Of a stretch of 64,000 nucleotides of DNA, positions 15,858 to 23,750 are shown in pieces; within the stretch, counting starts at the first letter, position 1, and every line of letters begins with the position of its first letter. Below the pieces are notes generated by a model. The model worked only from the letters and a program-made list of their open reading frames with translations. It searched no databases and was not told the DNA's origin. This stretch comes from JAFAZJ01 sp050183765. Its GTDB lineage: Bacteria; Pseudomonadota; Alphaproteobacteria; Reyranellales; Reyranellaceae. The stretch is from the NCBI GenBank assembly GCA_050183765.1, contig JBFXAZ010000014.1, positions 3,536 to 67,535 on the forward strand. Direction: 5' to 3'. The position numbers were made by a program, and so were the translations under genes.

Positions 15858-16061
15858 GCTCGCTGGCGTAGCAATGGTCATGCCGCACCGCAACATCGGG
15901 CGCTGTATTGCACAATTTTCACGCAGCCGTGGCCTGCGGGGTTCAGCTAAACCCTTGAAATTGCTTGGTGGCACAAGCATTGCAAGGAAATGGCGCAGCG
16001 TGGCAAGGGCGTCGCGCTATCCTCGCGGCAGTGACGTCGCGCTCTTACCGGACTCCTGGTG
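15858..16061. promoter_or_regulatory. Divergent nasT / nirA control region
   Basis: This 204-base gap separates the minus-strand nasT from the plus-strand nirA. It holds the sigma-54 promoter at 15969-15984. Possible NtrC-like half-sites ('TTGCAC' at 15908-15913 and an inverted 'ACGCA' at 15921-15925) are too degenerate to call. I see no clear sigma-70 promoter for nasT. Confidence 0.5.
15969..15984 (+). promoter_or_regulatory. Sigma-54 promoter for nirA operon
   Basis: TGGCACAAGCATTGCA matches the -24/-12 consensus of sigma-54 at all invariant positions with the exact 5-base spacer. The predicted start is about 15995, leaving a 67-base leader before ATG 16062. This links the nitrite reduction operon to nitrogen (NtrC-type enhancer) control. 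Confidence 0.85.
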
Positions 16062-17837
16062 ATGAGCGACAAGACCGGTTTCACGCCCGAGCAGCAGCAG
16101 TATCTCCAGGGGTTCTTCAGCGGCCTTGTGGCGCGCCGAGGCGAGGCGCCGGCTGCCGGCGGCCCGGCCCGCGAGGCGCCGCCATCGCCGCACGACATCC
16201 ATCTCGATGCGCAGGACCGGGTGATCGCCGCGGGCGGCAAGCTCGTGCCGGAGGAGCAGGCCAAGCGGAAGAAGGACCCGTTCCAGATGTGGGACGAGAT
16301 CCGCGCCAATGCCGCCGACGGGCGCTTCCCCAAGGGGACCGACGTCTTCCTCACCAAGTTCCACGGCCTCTTCTATGTCGCGCCGGCGCAGGACGCCTTC
16401 ATGTGCCGCCTGCGCATCCCCAACGGCATCCTCAACAGCTTCCAGCTGCGCGGCCTGGCCGACATGGCCGACAACCTGGCCGGCGGCTATGCCGACGTCA
16501 CGACGCGCGCCAATCTGCAGCTGCGCGAGATCCCGGCGAAGAACGCCCCGGATATCCTGGTTGGCCTGTCCGAGCTGGGCCTGACCTCGCGCGGCTCGGG
16601 CGCCGACAACATCCGCAACATCACGGGCAGCCCGACGGCCGGCATCGATCCGCACGAGCTGATCGACACGCGCCCGCTGTGCCGCGAGCTGCACCACCAC
16701 ATCCTGAATCACCGCGAGCTCTATGGCCTGCCGCGCAAGTTCAACGTCGCCTTCGATGGCGGCGGCGACGTCGGCGTGCTCGAGGACACCAATGACATCG
16801 GCTTCGCCGCGGTGCGCGTCGAGGACGGGCATGGCGTGCCGGCCGGCGTCTACTTCCGCTGCGAGCTCGGCGGCATCACCGGGCATCTCGATTTCGCGCG
16901 CGACACCGGTCTTCTGCTGACGCCGCAGGAATGCGTGCCGGCGGCGACCGCGATGATCCGTGTGTTCATCAAGAATGGCGATCGCACCGACCGCAAGAAG
17001 GCGCGGCTGAAATACCTGCTCGATGCCTGGGGCTTCGAGAAGTTCCTCGCCGAGGCCGAGGCGGAGCACGGCCAGCCTTTCCGCCGCCTGCCGCGCGAGC
17101 AGTGCGTGCCGCGTCGGCCCTGGGCGCGCGACGGCCATGTCGGCGTGCACCGGCAGAAGCAGGACAGGCTGAACTACATCGGCGTGGTGCTGCCGGTTGG
17201 GCGCATCACCGCGGCGCGCCTGCGCGCGCTGGCCGACGTCGCGCAATCCTGCGGCAGCGGCACGATCCGGCTCACGGTGTGGCAGAACCTGCTGATCTCC
17301 GACATCTCCGATGCCCGGCTCGAGGCGGCGAAAGGGGCGATCGAGGGCATGGGCCTGCACTGGCAGGCCAGTCCGGTGCGCGCCGGCATGGTGGCCTGCA
17401 CCGGCAATGCCGGCTGCAAGTTCGCCGCTTCCGACACCAAGCGCCATGCCGCGGCGCTCACCGATCATCTCGAGGCGCGCGTGCCGGTCGACCAGCCGCT
17501 CAACATCCATCTCACCGGCTGTCACCACAGCTGCGCCCAGCACTACATCGGCGACATCGGCCTGCTGGCGGCCAAGGTCGACCGCGGCGAGAGCGAGGTC
17601 GAAGGCTACGCCGTTCTTGTCGGCGGCGGCGCCGGCCCGGATCGGCAGTCGATGGCGCGCGAGATCTATCCCGCCACCGGGTTCGACGAGCTGCCCGCGT
17701 TGATCGAGCGCATGCTGCAGGCGTGGCTGGCAAATCGGCGCGACGCGGGCGAGAGCTTCCGCGACTTCACCCTGCGCCACGACGTCGAGACGCTGCGCAC
17801 GCTTTTCGCCGCGCCGGCGGCGCTGGCGGCGGAGTAG
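16062..17837 (+). CDS. nirA: Ferredoxin/flavoprotein-dependent assimilatory nitrite reductase (NirA family)
   Basis: A 591-residue sirohaem/[4Fe-4S] enzyme of the nitrite/sulfite reductase family, predicted to reduce nitrite to ammonium with six electrons. The cluster and sirohaem ligands are visible as 'ACTGNAGC' (C-x5-C) and 'LTGCHHSC' (C-x3-C) near residues 445-490. Two ferredoxin-like half-domains precede them. Context (nitrate operon, sigma-54 promoter, cysG downstream) favours nitrite over sulfite. I use ATG 16062; GTG 16059 is adjacent and in frame. The N-terminus has an extra helical segment (FxxxQxxxLxGxxxGL) shared with the next gene product. It is followed after 4 bases by its probable reductase. 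Confidence 0.92.
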   Translation: MSDKTGFTPEQQQYLQGFFSGLVARRGEAPAAGGPAREAPPSPHDIHLDAQDRVIAAGGKLVPEEQAKRKKDPFQMWDEIRANAADGRFPKGTDVFLTKFHGLFYVAPAQDAFMCRLRIPNGILNSFQLRGLADMADNLAGGYADVTTRANLQLREIPAKNAPDILVGLSELGLTSRGSGADNIRNITGSPTAGIDPHELIDTRPLCRELHHHILNHRELYGLPRKFNVAFDGGGDVGVLEDTNDIGFAAVRVEDGHGVPAGVYFRCELGGITGHLDFARDTGLLLTPQECVPAATAMIRVFIKNGDRTDRKKARLKYLLDAWGFEKFLAEAEAEHGQPFRRLPREQCVPRRPWARDGHVGVHRQKQDRLNYIGVVLPVGRITAARLRALADVAQSCGSGTIRLTVWQNLLISDISDARLEAAKGAIEGMGLHWQASPVRAGMVACTGNAGCKFAASDTKRHAAALTDHLEARVPVDQPLNIHLTGCHHSCAQHYIGDIGLLAAKVDRGESEVEGYAVLVGGGAGPDRQSMAREIYPATGFDELPALIERMLQAWLANRRDAGESFRDFTLRHDVETLRTLFAAPAALAAE

Positions 17838-17841
17838 TCGC

Positions 17842-19416
17842 ATGACCTACGTCGCACCGGTCATCCCGGACAACGCGCCCTTCGATTCGCAGCAGCGTGC
17901 CTGGCTGAACGGCCTGCTGGCCGGCCTGCTTAGCCCCGGCGCAGCGGCGGTTCCCCTTAACGGCATCGCGCTGCCCGTCGGCGACGTGCCGGCGGCCGAC
18001 ACCAGCGACGATCCAAACGAGGAATTCCCCTGGCACGATCCGTCGCTCGACCTGGACGCACGCATGGCGCTGGCCGAGGGTAAGCCGCTGAAGCGCCGCC
18101 TGATGGCGGCGATGGCGCAGATGGATTGCGGCCAATGCGGCTACGAATGCCGCATCTATGCCGAGGCCATCGCCGCCGGGACCGAGACCTCGCTGGGCAA
18201 ATGCCAGCCCGGCGGCAAGGCCACGGCGCGCATGCTCAAGGAGCTGCTCGAATCCGGCGACGTGCCGGCCGCGCCCGTTGCGGCGGCGGCGGTGCCGGCC
18301 GAGGTGCCCGGCCGCTCCGCGATGCGCGACGCCGTGCTGCTGCAGGCGGCGCGGCTGAACGGCGAGTCCTCGGACAAGGACACCCGCCACGTCATCCTCG
18401 AGACCGATCTGCCGTACGAGCCGGGCGACAGCCTCGGCGTGCACGTGCGCAATCCGATCGACGAGGTCGACGAGATCGTCGCCCATCTGCGCGCCGATCC
18501 GGCCGAGACCGTGAAATGCCCCGACGGCGTCGAGCGTTCCCTGCGCGACGCGCTGCTGACCGCTGTCGACATCGCGCGGCCCAGCGATCTGGCGATCGAA
18601 GCGCTGGCCTCCTATGCCGGCGAGGGCGACAGCGATCGCCTGCAAGCGCTGGCCGAAGGCTATCCCGGCGCCGAGCCCACCGACGCCGATCTGCTCGACC
18701 TGCTGGCGTATTTCCCGACGGCGCGGCCGCCCGCCCAGGAGCTGATCGGTGCGCTCGATCCGCTGCAGGCCAGGCTCTACTCGATCGCCTCCTCGCCGCG
18801 GCACCAGGCCGGCACGGTGCATCTGTGCGTCGGCACGGTGCGCTATCGCAAGCGGCGACGGAACCGGCGCGGCATCGCCTCGACCTTTCTCGCCGAGCGT
18901 GCCAGCCCGGGCAGCCGCATTCCGGTGTTCATCCAGCAGACGAAGGATTTCCGTCTGCCGGACGACGACGATGCGCCCGTGATCATGATCGGCCCGGGCA
19001 CCGGCATCGCGCCCTTCCGCGCCTTCCTGCAGGAGCGGCGCCTGCGCGGCGCCAGGGGCCGCAACTGGCTGTTCTTCGGCGACCAGCATCGCGCCAGCGA
19101 CTATCTCTTCGCCGACGAGCTCGAGGCCTGGCGCGCCGACGGGCTGCTGAGCCGCCTCGACCTCGCCTTCTCGCGCGACCAGGACGACAAGGTCTATGTG
19201 CAGCATCGCATGCGCGAGGCCGGCAAGGAGCTCTACGCCTGGCTGCGCGACGGCGCGCGGCTCTATGTCTGCGGCGATGCGCAGCGCATGGCCAAGGATG
19301 TCGACACCGCGCTGTCGCTGATCGCCGCGCGCGAGGGCGGCATGAGCCAGAGCGCGGCGAAGGCCTGGATCGCGGGGCTGGCCAAGGAGCACCGCTACCT
19401 GCGTGACGTGTACTGA
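17842..19416 (+). CDS. CysJ-like FAD/NADPH reductase with Fe-S domain, probable electron donor to NirA
   Basis: A 524-residue diflavin-reductase relative in which the flavodoxin (FMN) domain is replaced by a small Fe-S domain: C96-x2-C99-x3-C103-x17-C121, the pattern of the PF04060-type Fe-S cluster. After it comes a CysJ-like FAD domain ('ARLYSIASSP', RxYS) and an NADPH domain ('MIGPGTGIAPFRAFLQER', C-terminal 'HRYLRDVY'). Such proteins are usually annotated as sulfite reductase alpha subunits. Between nirA and cysG the likely job is to pass NADPH electrons to the nitrite reductase. The first 30 residues share the FxxxQxxxLxGxxxGL segment with NirA. Confidence 0.88.
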   Translation: MTYVAPVIPDNAPFDSQQRAWLNGLLAGLLSPGAAAVPLNGIALPVGDVPAADTSDDPNEEFPWHDPSLDLDARMALAEGKPLKRRLMAAMAQMDCGQCGYECRIYAEAIAAGTETSLGKCQPGGKATARMLKELLESGDVPAAPVAAAAVPAEVPGRSAMRDAVLLQAARLNGESSDKDTRHVILETDLPYEPGDSLGVHVRNPIDEVDEIVAHLRADPAETVKCPDGVERSLRDALLTAVDIARPSDLAIEALASYAGEGDSDRLQALAEGYPGAEPTDADLLDLLAYFPTARPPAQELIGALDPLQARLYSIASSPRHQAGTVHLCVGTVRYRKRRRNRRGIASTFLAERASPGSRIPVFIQQTKDFRLPDDDDAPVIMIGPGTGIAPFRAFLQERRLRGARGRNWLFFGDQHRASDYLFADELEAWRADGLLSRLDLAFSRDQDDKVYVQHRMREAGKELYAWLRDGARLYVCGDAQRMAKDVDTALSLIAAREGGMSQSAAKAWIAGLAKEHRYLRDVY

Positions 19417-20741
19417 TGCGCGCCCTGCCGCTGTTCCACGACCTGCGGGACCGCACCTGTCTCGTCGTCGGCGATGGTGCCGCTGCGGCGCGCAAGGCGG
19501 CGGCGCTCGAAGCCGTCGGCGCGCGGATCGTCCGCTGCGCGCGCGTCGGCTCGCTCGACGATGTCGCGCTGGTCGTGCTCGCCGAGACGCCCGACGCGAT
19601 CGCCCGCGACGCCTTCGAGCTTTGCCGCGCGCGCGGCGTGCCGATCAATGCCGTCGATCGGCCGCGCTACTGTACCGTGACCTGGCCGGCAATCGTCGAT
19701 CGCGATCCGGTCACCATCGCCATCGGCACCGCCGGCGCGGCGCCGACTCTCGCGCGACTGCTGCGCGCGCGGATCGAGCAGGCCGTGCCGGCGTCGATGG
19801 CCGGACTGGCGAGGCTCGGCGAGAGGTGGCGGTCCCGGGTGAAGGCGGCACTGACCAATCCGGCGGCGCGTCTGCGATTCTGGGAGCGCTTCTTCCAGGG
19901 GCCGGTGGCCGAGGCTGCGCATGCCGGCGACGATGCCGAGGCCGATCGCCGTGCGCGATCCCTGCTCAGCGACAGCAATGCCGCGCCGCGCGGCAAGGTG
20001 CATCTCGTGGGGGCCGGGCCGGGCGATCCGGAGCTCTTGACCCTGCGGGCGCTGCGCCTGATCCAGGCGGCCGACGTCATCGTCCATGACAGGTTGGTCA
20101 GCGACGAGGTGCTGGCCTTCGCGCGAGCCGACGCCGAGCGCATCTATGTCGGCAAGCGCCGGGCGAAGCATTGCGTGCCGCAGCCGGACATCAACGCGCT
20201 GCTGGTGTCGCAGGCGCGCGCCGGCAAGCGGGTCGTGCGCCTGAAGGGCGGCGACCCCTTTGTCTTCGGCCGCGGCGGCGAGGAGATCGAGGCGCTGCTC
20301 GACGCCGGCATCGACTGCGATGTCACACCGGGCATCACGGCCGCGACCGGCTGCGCGGCCTATGCCGGCATCCCGCTGACGCATCGCGACCACGCCCAGT
20401 CCTGCGTGTTCGTCACCGGCCATCTCAAGAACGGCCGTCTCGACCTGAACTGGGACGTGCTGGCGCGGCCGAGCCAGACCCTGGCGGTCTACATGGGCCT
20501 CGTGTCGCTGCCCGAGCTGTCGCGCCAGCTCATCGCGCATGGCCTGCCGAGCACAACGCCGGCGGCGGCGGTGATCGACGGAACGAGACCGACCCAACGC
20601 GTGATCGCGGGCACGCTGGCGGGCCTGCCGGCGCTGGCGGCGACGGTGGACGCATCGCGCCCGGCGCTGGTGCTGATCGGCGATGCCGCCGGCGTCGCCG
20701 CGCGACGGCCTGCTGAAGCCGCCCTGATGGCGGCGGAGTGA
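19416..20741 (+). CDS. cysG: Sirohaem synthase CysG
   Basis: A 441-residue bifunctional or trifunctional enzyme making sirohaem, the prosthetic group of NirA, from uroporphyrinogen III. The N-terminal domain (about 1-190) is precorrin-2 dehydrogenase/ferrochelatase with the NAD motif 'VVGDGAAAARKA'. The C-terminal domain (about 195-441) is the SAM-dependent methyltransferase with 'LVGAGPGDPELLTLRALR', 'RLKGGDPFVFGRGGEE' and 'PGITAATGCAAYAGIPLTHR'. Its ATG overlaps the stop of the reductase gene (TGATG), so the three genes form one tightly coupled operon. It ends 3 bases before a convergent gene, with no terminator visible. Confidence 0.95.
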   Translation: MRALPLFHDLRDRTCLVVGDGAAAARKAAALEAVGARIVRCARVGSLDDVALVVLAETPDAIARDAFELCRARGVPINAVDRPRYCTVTWPAIVDRDPVTIAIGTAGAAPTLARLLRARIEQAVPASMAGLARLGERWRSRVKAALTNPAARLRFWERFFQGPVAEAAHAGDDAEADRRARSLLSDSNAAPRGKVHLVGAGPGDPELLTLRALRLIQAADVIVHDRLVSDEVLAFARADAERIYVGKRRAKHCVPQPDINALLVSQARAGKRVVRLKGGDPFVFGRGGEEIEALLDAGIDCDVTPGITAATGCAAYAGIPLTHRDHAQSCVFVTGHLKNGRLDLNWDVLARPSQTLAVYMGLVSLPELSRQLIAHGLPSTTPAAAVIDGTRPTQRVIAGTLAGLPALAATVDASRPALVLIGDAAGVAARRPAEAALMAAE

Positions 20742-20744
20742 CGG

Positions 20745-21722
20745 CTACGTCCGGCGCGTCCAGCTTGCGACGTTGACCGCGCCGGGCGGCACCTCGCCCT
20801 TCACCAGCGCCTGCACCTGGCGCACCGTGTCCATCGCCTGACTCTCGCTCGCCGGCGGCGTCAGGCCGCCGATATGCGGCGTGGCGATCACGTTGGGCAG
20901 CCGCGCCAGGTCGGACGACGGCATCTGATCGGGCGCGCGGCCGACATCCATCGCCGCGCCGGCGATACGGCCCTCGCTCAGCGCGGCGGCGAGCGCCGCT
21001 TCGTCGACCAGATTGCCGCGCGAGAGGTTGATGAAGAAGGCATCCGGCTTCATGCGCGCGAAGGCCGCGGCGTCGAGCAGGTTCTCGGTCTCCTCGTTGG
21101 CGATGGCCAGGCAGACGACGTAGTCGGCGCGGCCCAGCAGATCCTCCATCGGCAGCTTGATGAGGCGCGGATCGTCGACCTGGGCATAGGGGTCGGACAC
21201 CAGCACCGTCATGCCGATGCTCGCCAGCAGCGGCGCGAGGTCGCGTGCGATGCGGCCATAGCCGATGATGCCCACCGTACTGCCGGCGAGCTGACGGCCG
21301 ACGCGGATCTCCGGCTTCTCGCCGGCATGATACGAGGCGGTGGCGCGCGAGACGCCGCGCGAGAGGTCGACGAGAAAGCCCAGCGCCAGCTCGACGACGG
21401 ACTGCACGAAGCCCGGCTCGGCGTGCGTCACCAGCACACCGGCAGCCGAGGCGGCATCGACGTCGATGTTGCGGATGTCGACGGCGGTGCGCATCAGGGC
21501 GCGCAGCCTCGGCAGGCCGGCGAAGACGGTGCCGGGCACAGGCGTGGCGCGGTCGACGATCACCAGGTCCATGTCCTGCGCCGCGGCGATCAGGCCCTGC
21601 GGATCGAGCGGCGCGGTCCCTTCATGCGTCGTGAGGTCAACCAGCCCGCGCAGCATCTCAAGCGGCTTTTCGCCGTAGTACTGCCGCCGCGCTTGCGGCG
21701 TATGGGTCAGCAGCAGCCTCAC
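20745..21722 (-). CDS. D-2-hydroxyacid dehydrogenase family protein
   Basis: A 325-residue NAD-dependent dehydrogenase of the D-isomer-specific 2-hydroxyacid family. The nucleotide-binding motif is 'GIIGYGRIARDLAPLLASIG'. Catalytic residues are recognisable as Arg in 'NLSRGNLVDE', Glu in the preceding loop region, and His in 'ATPHIGGLT'. The start is GTG 21722, since no in-frame ATG is near. It is the last gene of the transporter-atzGEH operon, 10 bases after atzH, so it may process a carbon skeleton released from the imported nitrogen compound. The substrate is unknown. Confidence 0.85.
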   Translation of the reverse strand: MRLLLTHTPQARRQYYGEKPLEMLRGLVDLTTHEGTAPLDPQGLIAAAQDMDLVIVDRATPVPGTVFAGLPRLRALMRTAVDIRNIDVDAASAAGVLVTHAEPGFVQSVVELALGFLVDLSRGVSRATASYHAGEKPEIRVGRQLAGSTVGIIGYGRIARDLAPLLASIGMTVLVSDPYAQVDDPRLIKLPMEDLLGRADYVVCLAIANEETENLLDAAAFARMKPDAFFINLSRGNLVDEAALAAALSEGRIAGAAMDVGRAPDQMPSSDLARLPNVIATPHIGGLTPPASESQAMDTVRQVQALVKGEVPPGAVNVASWTRRT

Positions 21723-21732
21723 GAAAGCATCG

Positions 21733-22137
21733 TCAGGGACGCATTGGCGTCGCCTCGCCGACCAGCGAGACGTGTGCGGCGACGATGCGCCAGCCCTCCG
21801 GCGTGCGCATCCAGGTGTGGCTCTGGCGGCCGGTCTTGGTCGCGCCATGGCGACGGAACTCGACGTTGGCGGTGCCGAAGTCGCGCCCGTAGGTGACGAT
21901 CCAGACCTTCAGCAGATCGCGGTTCGGCACGAAGGCCGGATCGCGCCCGGAGCGGAAGGCGGCGATCTCGTCGTGGCCGTAGAGCTGCTCGCCGACGCCG
22001 TAGCGCAGCGTGTGCGGGCTGTTCCAGAACAGCGCGTCGAGCGTCTTCACGTCGTTGGTGTTGAGCGCGGTCTCGTAGCGGTAGAACGCGTCCGTGACCT
22101 CCCGGACGATCTCCGGGATGTTGATCTCGTGGCTCAT
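21733..22137 (-). CDS. atzH: AtzH/HpxZ family protein (DUF3225, SnoaL-like fold)
   Basis: A 134-residue protein of the AtzH/HpxZ (DUF3225) family with a cystatin-like/SnoaL-like fold. In cyanuric acid degradation AtzH deamidates 1,3-dicarboxyurea to allophanate; in Klebsiella the homologue HpxZ lies in the oxalurate cluster. Visible family blocks are 'FYRYETALNTNDVKTLDALFW', 'RYGVGEQLYGHDEIAAFR' and 'GRQSHTWMRTPEGWRIVAAHVS'. ATG 22137 has GAGAGACG just upstream. It follows atzE after 18 bases. The family assignment is firm; the exact substrate here is inferred from atzG/atzE beside it and atzF nearby. Confidence 0.87.
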   Translation of the reverse strand: MSHEINIPEIVREVTDAFYRYETALNTNDVKTLDALFWNSPHTLRYGVGEQLYGHDEIAAFRSGRDPAFVPNRDLLKVWIVTYGRDFGTANVEFRRHGATKTGRQSHTWMRTPEGWRIVAAHVSLVGEATPMRP

Positions 22138-22155
22138 CGTCGTCTCTCTTAGCAC

Positions 22156-23541
22156 CTAGGCCGGCGGGGCGGCGCAGATTCCTTCCTTCTCCAGCCAGGC
22201 GGCGACGCGCAGCGCCGCCTGCTCGTTGAACGGCCGCGCGATCACCTGCACGGCGATCGGCAGGCCGTCCGGTCGCTGGACGGGTACCGCCACAACGGGC
22301 AGGCCGATGAACGAGATCGGCTGGGTGAAGATTCCGAGATTGGCCCGCACCGGCATCTCGACGCCGGCGATGGTCATCACCTTCTGGCCGAGCGCGGGCG
22401 CCGTCGTTGGCGTCGCCGGCGCGAGGATGACGTCGACCTCGTCGAACAGCTTCAGGGTCTGCGCGCGGAAGATGCGGCGGAAACGCTGTGCCTTGATGTA
22501 CCAGGCGGCCGGGATCAGCGCGCCGGCCATGAAGCGTTCGCGCGTGTCGGGGTCGAAATCCTGCGGCCGCTCACGCAGCCGGTCGAGATGCAGCGCGGCG
22601 CCTTCCGACGCGGTGATGATGTAGGCGCTGCCGCGGGCGCGGGCGGCGTCGGCGATCGTCACCTTGCGCGTGACGCCCAGCGCCCTGGCGACGGTCGCGA
22701 CAGCTTCGGCCGCCACGGGCTCGAGCTGTCGCTCGAAATAGTCGCCGGCGACGGCGATGCGCAGGCCGCCGATGCCTTCGTCGAGCAATGGCAGAGTCGG
22801 CTGAGGCGGCTTGCTCGTGCAGACCGGGTCGTCCTCGTCCGGGCCCTGCATGACGTCGAACGACACCGCCAGATCGGCGACCGAGCGCGCCAGCGGGCCG
22901 AGATGGTCGAGGCTGTCGACGAAGGGAAAGCTGCGTGCGCGGCTGAGCCGTCCATAGGTCGGCTTCAGGCCGAAGGTGCCGCAGAGCGATGAGGGCACGC
23001 GGATCGAGCCGTTGGTGTCGGAGCCGAGCGCGATGGTTGCCAGACCGCCGGCGACGGCGGCACCCGAACCGCCGGACGACCCGCCGGTCATGCGTGCGGT
23101 GTCGCGCGGATTGCGCGACGGGCCGTAATGGCTGTTCTCGCCGGTGAAGTCATAGGCGTACTCGCCCATGTTGAGGCCGCCCAGCAGGATGGCCCCGGCG
23201 GCATCGAGCCGCTCGATCAGCGTGGCGTCGCGCGGCGCGGGCGGCAGGTCGGCGTTGATCTTCGAGCCGGCCAGTGTCGTGACATCCTTGATGTCGATCA
23301 GGTTCTTCACCGCGTAGGTCGCGCCGGCCAGCGGACCGGGATCGCCGCCGGCCGCGACGGTCGCGTCGATCTCGGCGGCCTTCTTGTGCGCCCGCGCCGC
23401 CGTCACCGTCGTGAAGGCGTTGAGCACGGAGTCGCGCGCCTCGATGCGGCCGAGCGTGGCCTCGACGACATCGAGCGCCGTGATGCGCTTCGCCTTCACG
23501 GCCTGGGCGACCTGGGTCGCCGTCATGTCCGCGAGGTTCAT
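22156..23541 (-). CDS. atzE: AtzE family amidase (1-carboxybiuret hydrolase catalytic subunit)
   Basis: A 461-residue amidase-signature enzyme. The Ser-cisSer-Lys triad is in place: Lys79 in 'TYAVKNLIDIK', Ser155 in 'GGSSGGSGAAVAGG' and Ser179 in 'GSDTNGSIRVP'. It belongs to the AtzE group, which hydrolyses 1-carboxybiuret and needs the small partner AtzG. That partner is encoded immediately upstream and overlaps by ATGA (23538-23541). The complex is derived from a GatCA-like amidotransferase. The gene sits in an operon with a peptide-type transporter and atzH. The true substrate could be carboxybiuret, oxalurate or another ureido compound. Confidence 0.9.
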   Translation of the reverse strand: MNLADMTATQVAQAVKAKRITALDVVEATLGRIEARDSVLNAFTTVTAARAHKKAAEIDATVAAGGDPGPLAGATYAVKNLIDIKDVTTLAGSKINADLPPAPRDATLIERLDAAGAILLGGLNMGEYAYDFTGENSHYGPSRNPRDTARMTGGSSGGSGAAVAGGLATIALGSDTNGSIRVPSSLCGTFGLKPTYGRLSRARSFPFVDSLDHLGPLARSVADLAVSFDVMQGPDEDDPVCTSKPPQPTLPLLDEGIGGLRIAVAGDYFERQLEPVAAEAVATVARALGVTRKVTIADAARARGSAYIITASEGAALHLDRLRERPQDFDPDTRERFMAGALIPAAWYIKAQRFRRIFRAQTLKLFDEVDVILAPATPTTAPALGQKVMTIAGVEMPVRANLGIFTQPISFIGLPVVAVPVQRPDGLPIAVQVIARPFNEQAALRVAAWLEKEGICAAPPA

Positions 23542-23720
23542 GGCTGGAAAACGGGGCCGTTCTCGGTGGCGTCGGCGATCGGCTCGGCCAGCGCCAGGCC
23601 GGCGATCGTGCGGGAGATCGCGAAATTGGCGATCACCTTGTCGCGCGATTGCGGGTCGATCGGCAGGCCGACCACCTTCGCCATGGCGTCGACGAAGGCG
23701 CCCGTGTCGTCGTCAGGCAT
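23538..23720 (-). CDS. atzG: AtzG-like small subunit (DUF4089)
   Basis: A 60-residue protein of the AtzG/HpxX (DUF4089) family. It begins with the acidic 'DDDTGAFVDAMAKVVGLPIDPQSRDKV' region, ending in a helix with 'FAISRTIAGLALAEP', the GatC-like pattern that wraps around the amidase partner. AtzG stabilises AtzE in the cyanuric acid pathway. Its stop overlaps the atzE start by 4 bases, so the two subunits should be made in equal amounts. It is 30 bases downstream of the ATPase gene of the transporter. Confidence 0.87.
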   Translation of the reverse strand: MPDDDTGAFVDAMAKVVGLPIDPQSRDKVIANFAISRTIAGLALAEPIADATENGPVFQP

Positions 23721-23750
23721 GCGATGTCCTCCCCCGATGATGCGGCAATC

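Noticed and set aside
15880..15930. NtrC binding sites upstream of the nirA promoter
   Set aside because: Half-sites resembling TGCAC and GGGCGC exist but the dyads are too imperfect to support a call.
15995..16061. A second NasT-type hairpin pair in the nirA leader
   Set aside because: I looked for hexaloops with A1 and G4 closed by stems and found none; the small hairpins present have other loops.
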